Of a stretch of 64,000 nucleotides of DNA, positions 42,971 to 52,611 are shown piece after piece. Under the pieces are notes generated by a model, which saw only the letters and a list, made by a program, of their open reading frames with translations, ran no database searches and was not told where the DNA came from. Made by a program: the position numbers and the translations under genes. Every line of letters begins with the position of its first letter. The stretch's first letter is position 1. Source of the stretch: Nosema muscidifuracis (Eukaryota; Microsporidia; Nosematidae); the NCBI GenBank assembly GCA_028335825.1, contig JAIOKI010000026.1, positions 62,001 through 126,000 on the forward strand. Reading direction: 5' to 3'.

Positions 42971-44359
42971 TTAATAATAATTTAGTACTAGAATAAATAT
43001 TAAAAATGACAAGATAATAGAAATAAATCCAATTCCTATTTTTAAAGATTTTTTCTTGTTATTCCTATTAATATACATTAAAATACCAAGTATAATGATA
43101 GAAATAAAATATCCTACTGCAGTTAAAGGGATAATATAATCAGTTTTAAATGTAGTTTGATCATGAGTAATAGATGAAATATTATTATCAATATTATTAT
43201 TATTATTATCAATATTATTATTATTATTATCAATATTATTATTATTATTATCAATATTATTATTATTATTATCAATATTATTATTATTATTATCAATATT
43301 ATTATTATTATTATCAATATTATTAATAATATTATTATCAATATTAATATTATTAATAATAGTATTATTGTCAGCAATAGTATTATTATCAACAATATTA
43401 TTATTGTCATCAATACTATTATTATTACTAAATATATCTTGATTATCAACTATATTAATATTATTATCAACAATAGTATTATTAATATTATCAACAATCC
43501 TAGTATTATTATCACTTGAAAAAATTCCTCTTTGTTCTTCTTTTATTTCTCTTTTATTTCTAAATCTCCATGAAAAGAATTTTTTTATTTCTTCATCAGA
43601 TTCTTCTTCATTAGAAATGCTATCAAATTTATTCTTTAAAGAATTTATAAAGAAATCACCCATTTGTTGTAAATTATTTATATAATCTTCATTTTTACAT
43701 TCATTAGGAAATTCACCATAAAATGAATCTAAAATACATTCAGGTTTATTTAAGCACTGATCTCTTAGTTCAGTACTAGCACACTGTAGTTTAGAAAAAT
43801 GAGCTATGTCTTCGCATGTATCATGTAAAGATTTAAAAAAATTAATCTTTGAATTTAAATGATTTCTTCCTTGTACGACTCGTTTCATTATACCATCTTC
43901 TGGTAAATACATCATTCCACAACAATTTATATGTTCAGTATCATCATAAAGATCTTCTAAATTAAAATATTGACATTTATTATTAAAATTTCTTTCTTTT
44001 AGTAGATCAGATACACAGTCAGAATCACAATCACAAAACTTTTTAGTATTTCTTATTAAACATTTAGGAAAAGAAGAAATACAAGAAGTATCTTTAGAAG
44101 AAGATTCACACATTTTATTTATAACATTGTTAATTTGAGAAATCCATTCGCTGTATAATTTTATATCATTGTTATCATATTTAGTATTAATAATTTTATA
44201 ATCATTATTTTGATTCTTATTATTGTCAATTAAATCAGATTTTTCTCTTACAGTTATATTTTCAAGAATTAATAAAGGTGGTATCATTTTATGAATGTCA
44301 ATTAAATCATGTTTTTCTCTTACAGTTATATTTTCAAGAATTAATAGAGGTGGCATCAT
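42971..44359 (-). CDS. Cys-module/hairpin surface protein, member 1
   Basis: A 462-residue member of the local array. Cys module 1 has the pattern FPKCLIRNTKKFCDCDSDCV with a later C and CC. Module 2 spans CEDIAHFSKLQC to FPNEC. The linker is dominated by NNNNNID units (seven residues, six or seven copies) and Asn/Asp runs. Two membrane helices with a basic loop (NRNNKKKSLK) end the protein in NYY. The N-terminus carries a near-exact duplication of 24 residues (MMPPLLILENITVREK, then MIPPLLILENITVREK). No signal peptide and no clear CCC precede the start. Probably a surface or secretory-membrane antigen; the function is unknown. Confidence 0.75.
   Translation of the reverse strand: MMPPLLILENITVREKHDLIDIHKMIPPLLILENITVREKSDLIDNNKNQNNDYKIINTKYDNNDIKLYSEWISQINNVINKMCESSSKDTSCISSFPKCLIRNTKKFCDCDSDCVSDLLKERNFNNKCQYFNLEDLYDDTEHINCCGMMYLPEDGIMKRVVQGRNHLNSKINFFKSLHDTCEDIAHFSKLQCASTELRDQCLNKPECILDSFYGEFPNECKNEDYINNLQQMGDFFINSLKNKFDSISNEEESDEEIKKFFSWRFRNKREIKEEQRGIFSSDNNTRIVDNINNTIVDNNINIVDNQDIFSNNNSIDDNNNIVDNNTIADNNTIINNINIDNNIINNIDNNNNNIDNNNNNIDNNNNNIDNNNNNIDNNNNNIDNNNNNIDNNISSITHDQTTFKTDYIIPLTAVGYFISIIILGILMYINRNNKKKSLKIGIGFISIILSFLIFILVLNYY
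43180..43330 (-). repeat. 21-bp ATTATTATTATTATCAATATT coding repeats
   Basis: Six to seven perfect 21-base units encoding NNNNNID in the linker of the gene at 42971-44359. Perfect units imply active slippage. Confidence 0.85.
44221..44359 (-). repeat. 72-bp duplication of the gene's N-terminus
   Basis: The first 24 codons are a near-identical tandem copy of codons 25-48, with a few base differences. The original start may have been the inner ATG, in which case the outer copy only lengthens the N-terminus. Confidence 0.8.
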
Positions 44360-45253
44360 TTTATGGATGTATTTGATTATTATTTATATATTAAAATATT
44401 AATTAATATTTTAATAAATAAATTTGTTAATAGAATTTTTATAAATATATTTAATAAATAGATTTGTTAATATAATTTTATAAATATATTTGTTTATATT
44501 ATTTTTAATTTAAAAATATTAACTGATATATTACAAAATATAAATTATTAATTAATAAATATAAGACGACTCATTATAATATAATATTAACAAATCTATT
44601 CTTGCTTTTTTGTTTTATATATAAATTTAATTAAAGGTAGAAACATCTAAGAAGTTTTATATATCTAAATATTAGTTGTTTATTAAATTAATATTAATAT
44701 ACTTACTTAACGAAAAAACCTTCTTTAAGTGGTAGGATAAAAATGAATTAGGAAATATTTTTAGATAGAGGTTTAATAATTAAAAAAATTATGAAATCAT
44801 TAAATTATGATATTTTTTTAACAATGAGGTAATAGTGGTATTTTAAAAGAAAGAGATATATGAAATTATACGTCATAAAAAAAGACTTTATATTAAGATG
44901 ATTATAAAAAATAGAATGTTACTTCTACTAAAAATAATCCTAGACGTTACAAAGAAATTAAAACTGAAAATATAAGCAATAATTTACACCCTAGAAAAGA
45001 ATACATTCATTATTAAAAACAAGAAAAATTATATCTAATGTTGATAAATAGACCTTGAATGATAGTCTATGTAGTTAAATAGATGGATAAGTAACTAATT
45101 AATTAAATATATATGAAAGAACTTAAATTAGATGACTTATTGAGACATATATGTAAATACTTTCATATGATTACTTAGTATAGTTAAATACTAAAATACT
45201 ATACAAAGAAAAAAAATATTTAAATTTTTATCAAAATTAATCTTTAATTTGTT
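44360..45253. other. Spacer with one gene-like patch
   Basis: AT-rich with short repeats (ATAGATTTGTTAATA) near 44400-44500. A richer plus-strand patch at 44930-45040 reads NPRRYKEIKTENISNN; it is unassigned and may be an old gene or element trace. No intact gene. Confidence 0.4.
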
Positions 45254-46075
45254 TTAGCTTGTTAATTGCCACATATTCATTAGAGAATTAAAATTAAAAG
45301 ATCTTTCTATAAAGTAAAAATTAGTTAAAGACTTCAACTTTTGATCTTGAGTAAATAATTTGCATCCTGATTTTTCAGATTGTTTTTTTCTATTTTTACT
45401 ATCTATTGTACGATTTTTTTTAATATTTTCATTGATTTCTGATTGTTTGATATTTTCGAAATGTGCTATCAAATTTGAAACTTTTATTTGATCTGATCTT
45501 TTTGGTACAGATAGAGTGTTGGGCTTAAAATCGATAGTATAATCATCTTTTCTTTTTTTAATATTGTTTATATGGTTAAAATCGTCAGATGTTGTTAAAT
45601 TACCTTCTTTATTATTTTGACTCATATTCTTATTAGTGTTATCTACTTCATTTTTAATAATATTCTTATTAGTAATTTTATCTACCTCATTTTTAATAAT
45701 ACTCTTATTAGAAATTTTATTTACTTCATTTTTGATAATATTCTTATTAGAAATTTTATCCACTTCATTTTGGATACTCTTTTTAGTGATAATATTTACC
45801 TCATTTTGGATACTCTTATTAGAAATTTTATCTACTTCATATTTAATAATATTCTTATTAGAAATTTTATCTACTTCATTTTTAATAGTATTCTTATTAG
45901 TAATTTTATCTACTTCATTCCACATAAGTAATTCGTATAAGTTTATATTATTTTTTTTATTATTTATTTCAGATGATTGTATCAATGAAATATTAGAAGA
46001 CATTAAATTGCTTTTCTTAGATTTCAAGCTAAAAACTTTCTTTTTTGATTTTTTAGTTCTACTAGTTTTACTCAT
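45254..46075 (-). CDS. Basic repeat protein of unknown function
   Basis: A 273-residue protein with a very basic N-terminus (TSRTKKSKKKVFSLKSKK) that could be a nuclear localisation signal. Residues about 52-150 are seven or eight copies of a 13-residue unit, NEVDKISNKNIIK. A basic, Ser/Thr-rich middle follows, and the C-terminus FYFIERSFNFNSLMNMWQL is hydrophobic but not a membrane helix. It has no signal peptide, no cysteine modules and no CCC signal, so it does not belong to the surrounding array. A nuclear or DNA/RNA-associated role is a guess from composition. Confidence 0.65.
   Translation of the reverse strand: MSKTSRTKKSKKKVFSLKSKKSNLMSSNISLIQSSEINNKKNNINLYELLMWNEVDKITNKNTIKNEVDKISNKNIIKYEVDKISNKSIQNEVNIITKKSIQNEVDKISNKNIIKNEVNKISNKSIIKNEVDKITNKNIIKNEVDNTNKNMSQNNKEGNLTTSDDFNHINNIKKRKDDYTIDFKPNTLSVPKRSDQIKVSNLIAHFENIKQSEINENIKKNRTIDSKNRKKQSEKSGCKLFTQDQKLKSLTNFYFIERSFNFNSLMNMWQLTS
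45625..45925 (-). repeat. 39-bp coding repeats
   Basis: Seven or eight units of about 39 bases (one or two shortened) encoding NEVDKISNKNIIK variants inside the gene at 45254-46075. Confidence 0.85.
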
Positions 46076-47434
46076 ATTTTTTATTATACTTTAATTTTTA
46101 TAGATAAAACTAAAACATCTATTTATTTTGTTAAAAAATTATAAATAATTGTTTTATAGTATCTAAATTAAATAAAGTACATATAATATTACTATTTAAT
46201 TAAATTTTTATTTCAATATTTAGAACTGTATTAGTCTATGGATCTTGATAAATAATAAAAATTTTATCTCTTGATTACGAGATTTTAAAAATAATAATTA
46301 AATGAGAAATTGACCAATAATATTTTATTAGAATATATATAAATTATAATAGTTTCTACAAAATAATTTGTGTATAATATATTGTAATTTGTTTGCTATT
46401 GTCTGTCAAATGAATATCAGTAACTGTATATTTTCACCTCTCATCGATGTTTCTTCAGCAAAATACACTAGAGAGTCTTCTTTGGATTAATTGATTTTAT
46501 ATAAGCCTGTATTCGAGGAGTTATACCTAACCTTACTCCATACTTTGTCGTTTTTCTATTTATAATTAGAACAAACGGAACTATTTTATTTTAAAGACAT
46601 AGATCAGAAGGTATATTAGCAAGTAAATCGTACTTTTTCAACTTTTCGGATTCCATTTGATGGAGATTATCTTAACGCAACTCCTATTTCGACAATTTAA
46701 ATCTTTCTTCTATCTTATTAATAAAGACTATGTCTGTCTTTATTGCAGTGTCAACTTTTATTTCTACAAATTTGTTTACTGAATGTCCTTTTAATTTTTC
46801 CTCTGAGGTTCCACATTGTATTTTTTACACGTTAATATGCGAATTCACTTGAAAATTCCATTATGTCTTCTCTTATAGTCGTTACTTAACATCCTATCAC
46901 ATCTCATCGCCTTAAGGTCTACTATTATCTTCATTTATTTATAATGATTATAAATACCCGGGTTATTAAAAAACATATTTTTAACTGTAAAAAGCAATAT
47001 TTTTTCATTTAACCTATTAAAAATAATTAGTGATTTAAAAAAACCATGCTAAAATATTTATTTGTGATGTTATTTCATTAAATTTATAACAATTAAAGTA
47101 GTTAGAGATTTTAATATCATTAAGTTTAAATATAATTTCATTTTTACGATTTATTTGTATATTTAGATTTTAATTCAAGTTAATAAGAGTTTAGGCTTTA
47201 TATTTATAGTGAATAATCTCATAACAGTATTGATTTATCAATATTTTTTGATATAAGTGTAGTAACTACTTAATTAAAATTATTAAAAAATTTTATATCT
47301 TTCAAAAATATGTATACTAAATATTAAATTTATTCTGTATAAATAAATCAATATTTATATATTTAATAAAAATTTTTATTTAACGTAATAACTCTAAAAT
47401 GCAGTCCATTTTTATTAAATATACAATTTAATAA
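46076..47434. other. Spacer containing a foreign-looking patch
   Basis: The AT-rich ends carry nothing. The centre (46390-46970) is markedly richer in G and C and is listed separately as a possible retroelement remnant. Confidence 0.5.
46390..46970 (-). mobile_element. Possible decayed Ty3/gypsy-like retroelement fragment
   Basis: A block of nearly 600 bases with clearly higher G+C than its flanks and hardly any simple sequence. On the minus strand, 46715-46777 reads as VEIKVDTAIKTDIVFI, which recalls the D-T-G-A active-site region of retroelement aspartic proteases. Only scattered pieces are readable; it is broken in many places and no terminal repeats were seen. Age is moderate to old, since composition has not yet drifted fully to the local AT level. 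Confidence 0.3.
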
Positions 47435-48532
47435 TTACGTCATTGAAATCTCTTTTCGAAATATGTACATTAAAAAGCATAATGATGATAAGAAGATCGA
47501 TGAGCCAAGAGCCAAACACTTATCTTTGCTAATCTTTTTTTTCGATGTTAATACGTATAGTAAACTCATAAATAAAATTGATATAAAACTTACAGGTACT
47601 ACGATGGATAAAATAGAGTTTTGATCAGATTCTATTTCATTTGACGAATTTATAGGAAAATTAGAATCACTATTTATAGAAAAATTATGATCAAATAATC
47701 TTGTATCTCGTTTCACGATTTTTAAAGGTTCTTCATTAGTAAATGTAGAGCTATTGAAAAAATTTTCAAACCATTTAAATTGTTCTTTAAAATTAGAATT
47801 TTTACAATTATTGGGAAATGAAATATTAAAAAAGGTTTCTTTACAAGATCGTTCATTTAGGCATTCATCTCTAAATTCGTATGCAGTACATTTTGCAGAG
47901 TTATAACTATCAGTATCTATACACAGATTTTCAATTTATTTGATTAAATGATTCTTCGCTTCTTTAACGTTATGACCATAAACGTAGGACGTCATTAATT
48001 CGTCTTTAAATTTAAGGGGCCAACAACATTTTACATATTCGTCCTTATTTAAATCAAAGTTCATATCGAATAATGAACAAGTATTTACAAAAACTTTATC
48101 TGATAATTTTTCTATACAGTCTTCATTACAAAAACATAAACTTTGCATCGATTTCAATAAACACTTAGGATAACTCATCATACATTTCTTATAATGATCC
48201 AGTATTGGATTTGTACTATTTTCAACTCTTTTACACATTATTAAAGTATTTCTGATATTATTTTCAAAAAATCCTCGTAAGTTATCAATACCACTTAATT
48301 GATTCTCGATTGGTTCTTGAAATTCTTCTTCAGATACTAATTCTATATACTTAACGATCCTTGTTTTTATTGAGTCTTCATTTTCATTGTCGTTATATTC
48401 TAGTAATTCGATTCTTAGTACTGGTATTTCAGGATCAATTGTAGATAGTTCTGTTGTACTATTTTTGTCTGATTCCTCTTCTTCTAAATTGAATACATTA
48501 TTAGAATTTAATGTATTTTCTTGTGATTTCAT
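47435..48532 (-). pseudogene. Cys-module/hairpin family member split by one in-frame TAA (member 2)
   Basis: Two open stretches (48532-47939 and 47935-47435 on the minus strand) share one frame, separated only by a TAA at 47936-47938. The whole 366-codon frame has the full family layout. Cys module 1 contains PKCLLKSMQSLCFCNEDC and ends YVKCC. Module 2 contains SAKCTAYEFRDECLNERSC and FPNNCKNSNF, exactly parallel to 42971-44359. A short linker and a two-helix hairpin complete it. No CCC precedes the ATG, unlike most neighbours. It is probably a young pseudogene of the array; readthrough or a base-call error are alternatives. The closest relative is 42971-44359. Confidence 0.72.
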
Positions 48533-48549
48533 AATAATCAAAAAAAAAT

Positions 48550-49060
48550 TCTTTTTAACATTTCAAATTAATTATTTTATTACGATTGATAAATTAATTA
48601 TATTTTACCATTTATAAATTATTTTCTTTTACATTTCTTAGAATTATTATCTTTTACATTTCATAAAATTATTATTTTTTTAACATTTCAAATTAATTAT
48701 TTTATTACGATTAATAAAGCTGATTAATTTCTAGCCATTGATAAATTAATTATATTTTATGCTTGACTAAGCTGATTAATTTTTTAAATTTAAAATTAAT
48801 AATTTTATTACGATTGATAAAGCTGATTAATTTCTAGCCATTGATAAATTAATTATATTTTATGCTTGACTAAGCTGATTAATTTTTAAATTAAAACTTA
48901 AGTGTATTCTTTTACATTTCTTATTAATCATTATTTTTTAACACTTCAAATTAAATATTTTCTACGCTTGATAAATTAATTATATTTTAACAATTGATAA
49001 ACCTGACTAATTTTTTATTCAAAACTTAAGTATTTTCTTTTTAACATTTCAAATTAATTG
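48550..49060. repeat. About 103-bp tandem repeat array
   Basis: CTAGCCATTGATAAATTAAT recurs at 48731 and 48834; GACTAAGCTGATTAATTTTT and TTTAACATTTCAAATTAATT recur several times across the block. Four to five diverged units in all. Confidence 0.75.
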
Positions 49061-49309
49061 TTTATTAAATTAAAAATTAATTTTTTAGAAAATTATCAGA
49101 ATTTTATTTAATTAATGCTATTTGTAATATTTTTTACCTAGAACAATGCATATATTATGTTTTCTAAAAAATAGTAGCATCCTATTTATTCCTTATCAAA
49201 AAATTTAAATTAAAATAACATGCTATAGATTAAATGAATAAGAAAAATGTTAATCGCTAAAATTATCTATTTTTAAGGTATTCATATTTTTAAAGACCTA
49301 TAATAATGA

Positions 49310-49450
49310 AGTCAAAGCTAAATACAAGATGTCATTTGGTATAGCTCCCCAATCATTGTTTATATCAAATAATTACTCTGAAGAACATTTTGCTATAATA
49401 TAAGATAGAAGAGAACTAAAAGTACAAGAGACTTTAACTAGAAACTATGA
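49310..49450 (+). mobile_element. Possible decayed Ty3/gypsy integrase-end fragment
   Basis: On the plus strand NNEVKAKYKMSFGIAPQSLF is readable. It recalls the end of Ty3/gypsy integrases, where a short YN...G-x-x-P motif precedes a charged helix. It is very short and broken; old. The match rests on pattern only and could be chance. Confidence 0.2.
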
Positions 49451-49634
49451 GATTTATAATGTAAAAAATGTCTAGAAACTTACATGTAATTAAAGAAAAT
49501 TTATAAAACTTAAAAATATCCCAAAATTAATTAAGGATATTAAATTAGGTCTGAAATTTGAATAAAAAATTATATTAGTCTTTTTAATTATAACTATTAA
49601 GTAATTAAGAAATAATTAAAAAACAATAAATATT

Positions 49635-51431
49635 TTAATAAAAATTTTCTTGTGTCAAATCAACGACTCCCAATGAGAATAGCCCAAGAAGCATGGTGAA
49701 TAAACAACTTGCAGTTACAATAAATTTTTTAGATCCCCATGAATATTTCATCAATGGAACATATAAAAGTCCAGCCATTAAAACTAAAGATCCTAATAAA
49801 ATATTATGAGGATAACTCGTACCAACCGTATTATAGGATGAAAATTCTGATAGGTCGTTTTGGTTATTAATATTCTCTAAATATCTGTCAAATGAAGGTG
49901 GACTAGGTAGATATTTAAATTCATCCCACACTTTTTGTGAGTTCATATTTTTATTCATGTCACTATCAACTAAATATAAAGAATTCATTTTTTCATTGGT
50001 TGAATGATATAAATAATTACCGTTATTTTCTACGATAAAATTAAGCGTATTAGGATTTTTTAGCTTGGAATTTAATATATAATCATTAGAAAATGATAAA
50101 GATCTTTTGTCTAATTTAAGAAAAACTTCTTTAACTGCAATATCTTTATCTACCATATTAGGAAAAAACATTTCGCGAATCCTTTTACTAGTTACCACTT
50201 TAATAGATAAATTATTAAAATCAAAATACAATATAAAAGGACGAATCCTTTTATGTTTTGGCATGTCCACAGGTATTATAGGTTTGTCATCAGACTTCTC
50301 AGGATTATCATTAGGTTTGTCATCAGGTTTGTCATTAGGTTTCTCAGGATTATCATTAGGTCTTTCTACAGGGGTCTCAGGATTATCATTAGGTCTTTCT
50401 ACAGGAGTCTCAGGATTATCATTAGGGTTCTCAGGAGTATGATTAGGTCTTTCATTAGGGTTCTCAGGAGTATGATTAGGTCTTTCATCAGGGTTCTCAG
50501 GAGTATGATTAGGTCTGTCATCAGGGTTCTCGGGAGTATGATTAGGACTTTCATCAGGGTTCTCAGGATTATAATTAGGTCTTTCATCAGGGGTCTCAGG
50601 ATTATCATTAGGTCTGTCTACAGGGGTCTCAGGATTATAATTAGGTCTGTCTACAGGGGTCTCAGGATTATAATTAGGTCTTTCATCAGGTTTCCCAGGA
50701 GTATAATTAGGTGTTGTGTCGGGGTTATTAGAATTAAATTCTTCATCAAATTCTTTATCGATATGATAATTTTCAATGGGTAATTTTGAATTACTCCTCC
50801 ATGTTAGGTAGGTAATATTAGTATAATATTTTTCTAAATGAAATCTGTTTTGATGTGCATAAGGAATACATCTCTTTTCAATATTTCCTAATTCAAAAAA
50901 ATAATCTTGGCAAGCATTTTGGTCTTCACAATATACTCTCACATCACGTGCAGCGCAATCTAATCTTTCATAAGCATCTGAAATTTTATTAATATCAGTT
51001 CCATGTATACAATTGTAATTATATTCTTTTAATGCCTTATCATAATCATTTGTCATTAATTCGTAACTATTTATCCTAAAACCATCTTCTTCAGATGAAT
51101 CTAGACCCTCATGATTTTTATGTTTCATTTTTATTACATCTTCTGGATCCTCACACATAAGATATCTATCATCTGTAAAAAGATGTTCCATTTCCCAATT
51201 GGAGCACAAATTGTTTAGATCAACATTTTTAAATAAAAATTTTATACAATTTGTATTACATTCGCAAATTCTGATATATTTTCTAACAAAGCATTTGTAA
51301 GTATTTTCAATATCGTACTTACCAGTTTTTATATATGTTCCACATATAGATTTTAATTTACGACTTTCTTCTTCAACTTCCTTTTGATATCGAACAAATT
51401 CTTGAGGATTGGTTCTAAAATTGTATGACAT
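49635..51431 (-). CDS. Cys-module/hairpin surface protein, member 3 (Pro/Asn repeat linker)
   Basis: A 598-residue protein. Module 1 cysteines are C30, C47, C56, C58, C62, C76 and C93, with the DDRYxxC ending. Module 2 has C141, C159, C168, C174 and C188. Residues about 235-385 are 11-residue units such as PNDNPETPVER and PNHTPENPDER. A more globular part of about 150 residues follows, then two membrane helices (about 543-561 and 570-590) joined by KYSWGSKKF, ending ENFY. The hairpin is almost identical to the next gene's. No N-terminal signal peptide; CCC lies two bases before the ATG. Likely a surface protein with exposed Cys domain; topology is inferred. Confidence 0.8.
   Translation of the reverse strand: MSYNFRTNPQEFVRYQKEVEEESRKLKSICGTYIKTGKYDIENTYKCFVRKYIRICECNTNCIKFLFKNVDLNNLCSNWEMEHLFTDDRYLMCEDPEDVIKMKHKNHEGLDSSEEDGFRINSYELMTNDYDKALKEYNYNCIHGTDINKISDAYERLDCAARDVRVYCEDQNACQDYFFELGNIEKRCIPYAHQNRFHLEKYYTNITYLTWRSNSKLPIENYHIDKEFDEEFNSNNPDTTPNYTPGKPDERPNYNPETPVDRPNYNPETPVDRPNDNPETPDERPNYNPENPDESPNHTPENPDDRPNHTPENPDERPNHTPENPNERPNHTPENPNDNPETPVERPNDNPETPVERPNDNPEKPNDKPDDKPNDNPEKSDDKPIIPVDMPKHKRIRPFILYFDFNNLSIKVVTSKRIREMFFPNMVDKDIAVKEVFLKLDKRSLSFSNDYILNSKLKNPNTLNFIVENNGNYLYHSTNEKMNSLYLVDSDMNKNMNSQKVWDEFKYLPSPPSFDRYLENINNQNDLSEFSSYNTVGTSYPHNILLGSLVLMAGLLYVPLMKYSWGSKKFIVTASCLFTMLLGLFSLGVVDLTQENFY
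50280..50720 (-). repeat. 33-bp coding repeats (PNDNPETPVER type)
   Basis: About twelve units of 33 bases, with some deletions to 12-24 bases at the 5' side of the plus strand. They encode the Pro/Asn/Glu-rich linker of the gene at 49635-51431. Several neighbouring units are identical. Confidence 0.85.
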
Positions 51432-52611
51432 TGAGGGAGAAGAAAAAAATTAATTTATATTTTTAATTAACTAAAAAATAGGTAAATTGTTATAAACAAC
51501 TTAATTTAACTCAAGATAAAATATTTCTTTTTTTGTTTATTTTTATGTCATTTTTGATCAAATGATTTTTTTTTATAAATTATATATGGTAAACTTTTTG
51601 AATATAAAATATCGATATCGAATGTAATTTAAAACTTTATATTAAAAATAGGTTTTTTTGTAAAAAATAATAAAAAATCATAATTTTATAGAAAATTATT
51701 TCTTAAAAGAACCAGTTAATTTTTATAATTAGATCATTTTATTGTATTAATAGCTTTATTTCTTTAATCTTATTTAATTGGTTGAAATTTTTTGCTATTG
51801 AAACTTAACGTTTTAATAAAAAATTTTTATTGAACTTATAAACTTTACAAAATAACAATGCTCTTCTTATTTAACATTATTTTGTACAATCTACTTCTTA
51901 TGTAACATTTTTTTGATATTTTTGGTAATTTATAAAGGTTCAAATTATTTGAAAAATAATCTTAATTTTTTTTAGAATAGATCTTGAAGAAATAATTAGT
52001 AAGTCAACATTTAAACGTTCTTTAATCATATTAATTGTCATAAAATATATTTACCAGTATGTTACTTGATTTATAAATAGAAAAAAGAGACTAGTTTAAA
52101 ATAAAAATATTTAGTAGCTATGTGAGTAAACTCACTAGGCAACCAAAAATTCATATCTAATAATCCGTGCTTCATACTATTTAGACTTTGCTTAAAGGAA
52201 AGATCTTTAATATTTTTTTGTATCAATAAACAATGAATTAAAAATTATGTTTTTTGTATTTAGATTTGTATGCTCAAAAATTATTTTTAATTCGGTCCAG
52301 TAAAAAAAATTAATTACAAGTTAAATAATATAGAAAATTTCGATATTATCATATTTTAAAATATTCTAAAAATCTTGTTATTGTTCTAAATGTTCAAAAT
52401 ATGAAATTTGACTCTTTAGTACATTTTTTAAATTTAATAACGTTTTTAAAAATATCATATAGAAAATAATATAAAAGAAATATATACTTATTTCTCTATT
52501 AACTTAAATAAATATCTTTAAGTACTCTACGCTAGATAAAAAAATAAATAACTTTCAATTGAATATTGTGTATGAAGATAATTTTCATTGAATAAGGATT
52601 CAAATAATATT
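51432..52611. other. AT-rich spacer
   Basis: No gene or strong repeat. A slightly richer stretch near 52110-52200 could not be assigned. Confidence 0.5.

Larger units (their letters stand above)
48533..49634. other. Spacer with 103-bp repeat and a gene-like patch
   Basis: 48550-49060 holds repeats (listed separately). 49310-49450 has richer composition and is listed as a possible retroelement trace. No intact gene. Confidence 0.5.

Noticed and set aside
43123-43449. Ile/Leu-only frame within the first Cys-module gene
   Set aside because: A frame-shifted reading of the Asn-Ile-Asp repeat; not a membrane protein.
45617-46094. Plus-strand hydrophobic frames opposite the basic repeat protein
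   Set aside because: Antisense of a 39-bp repeat; they look like membrane proteins only because the sense strand is Lys/Asn-rich.
48533-48541. TTG at 48541 as start of the split Cys-module gene
   Set aside because: The ATG at 48532 is the first proper start; the three codons before it only keep the frame open.
50107-50783. Plus-strand frames opposite the Pro/Asn repeat linker
   Set aside because: Antisense and shifted readings of the 33-bp repeat; no start signal.
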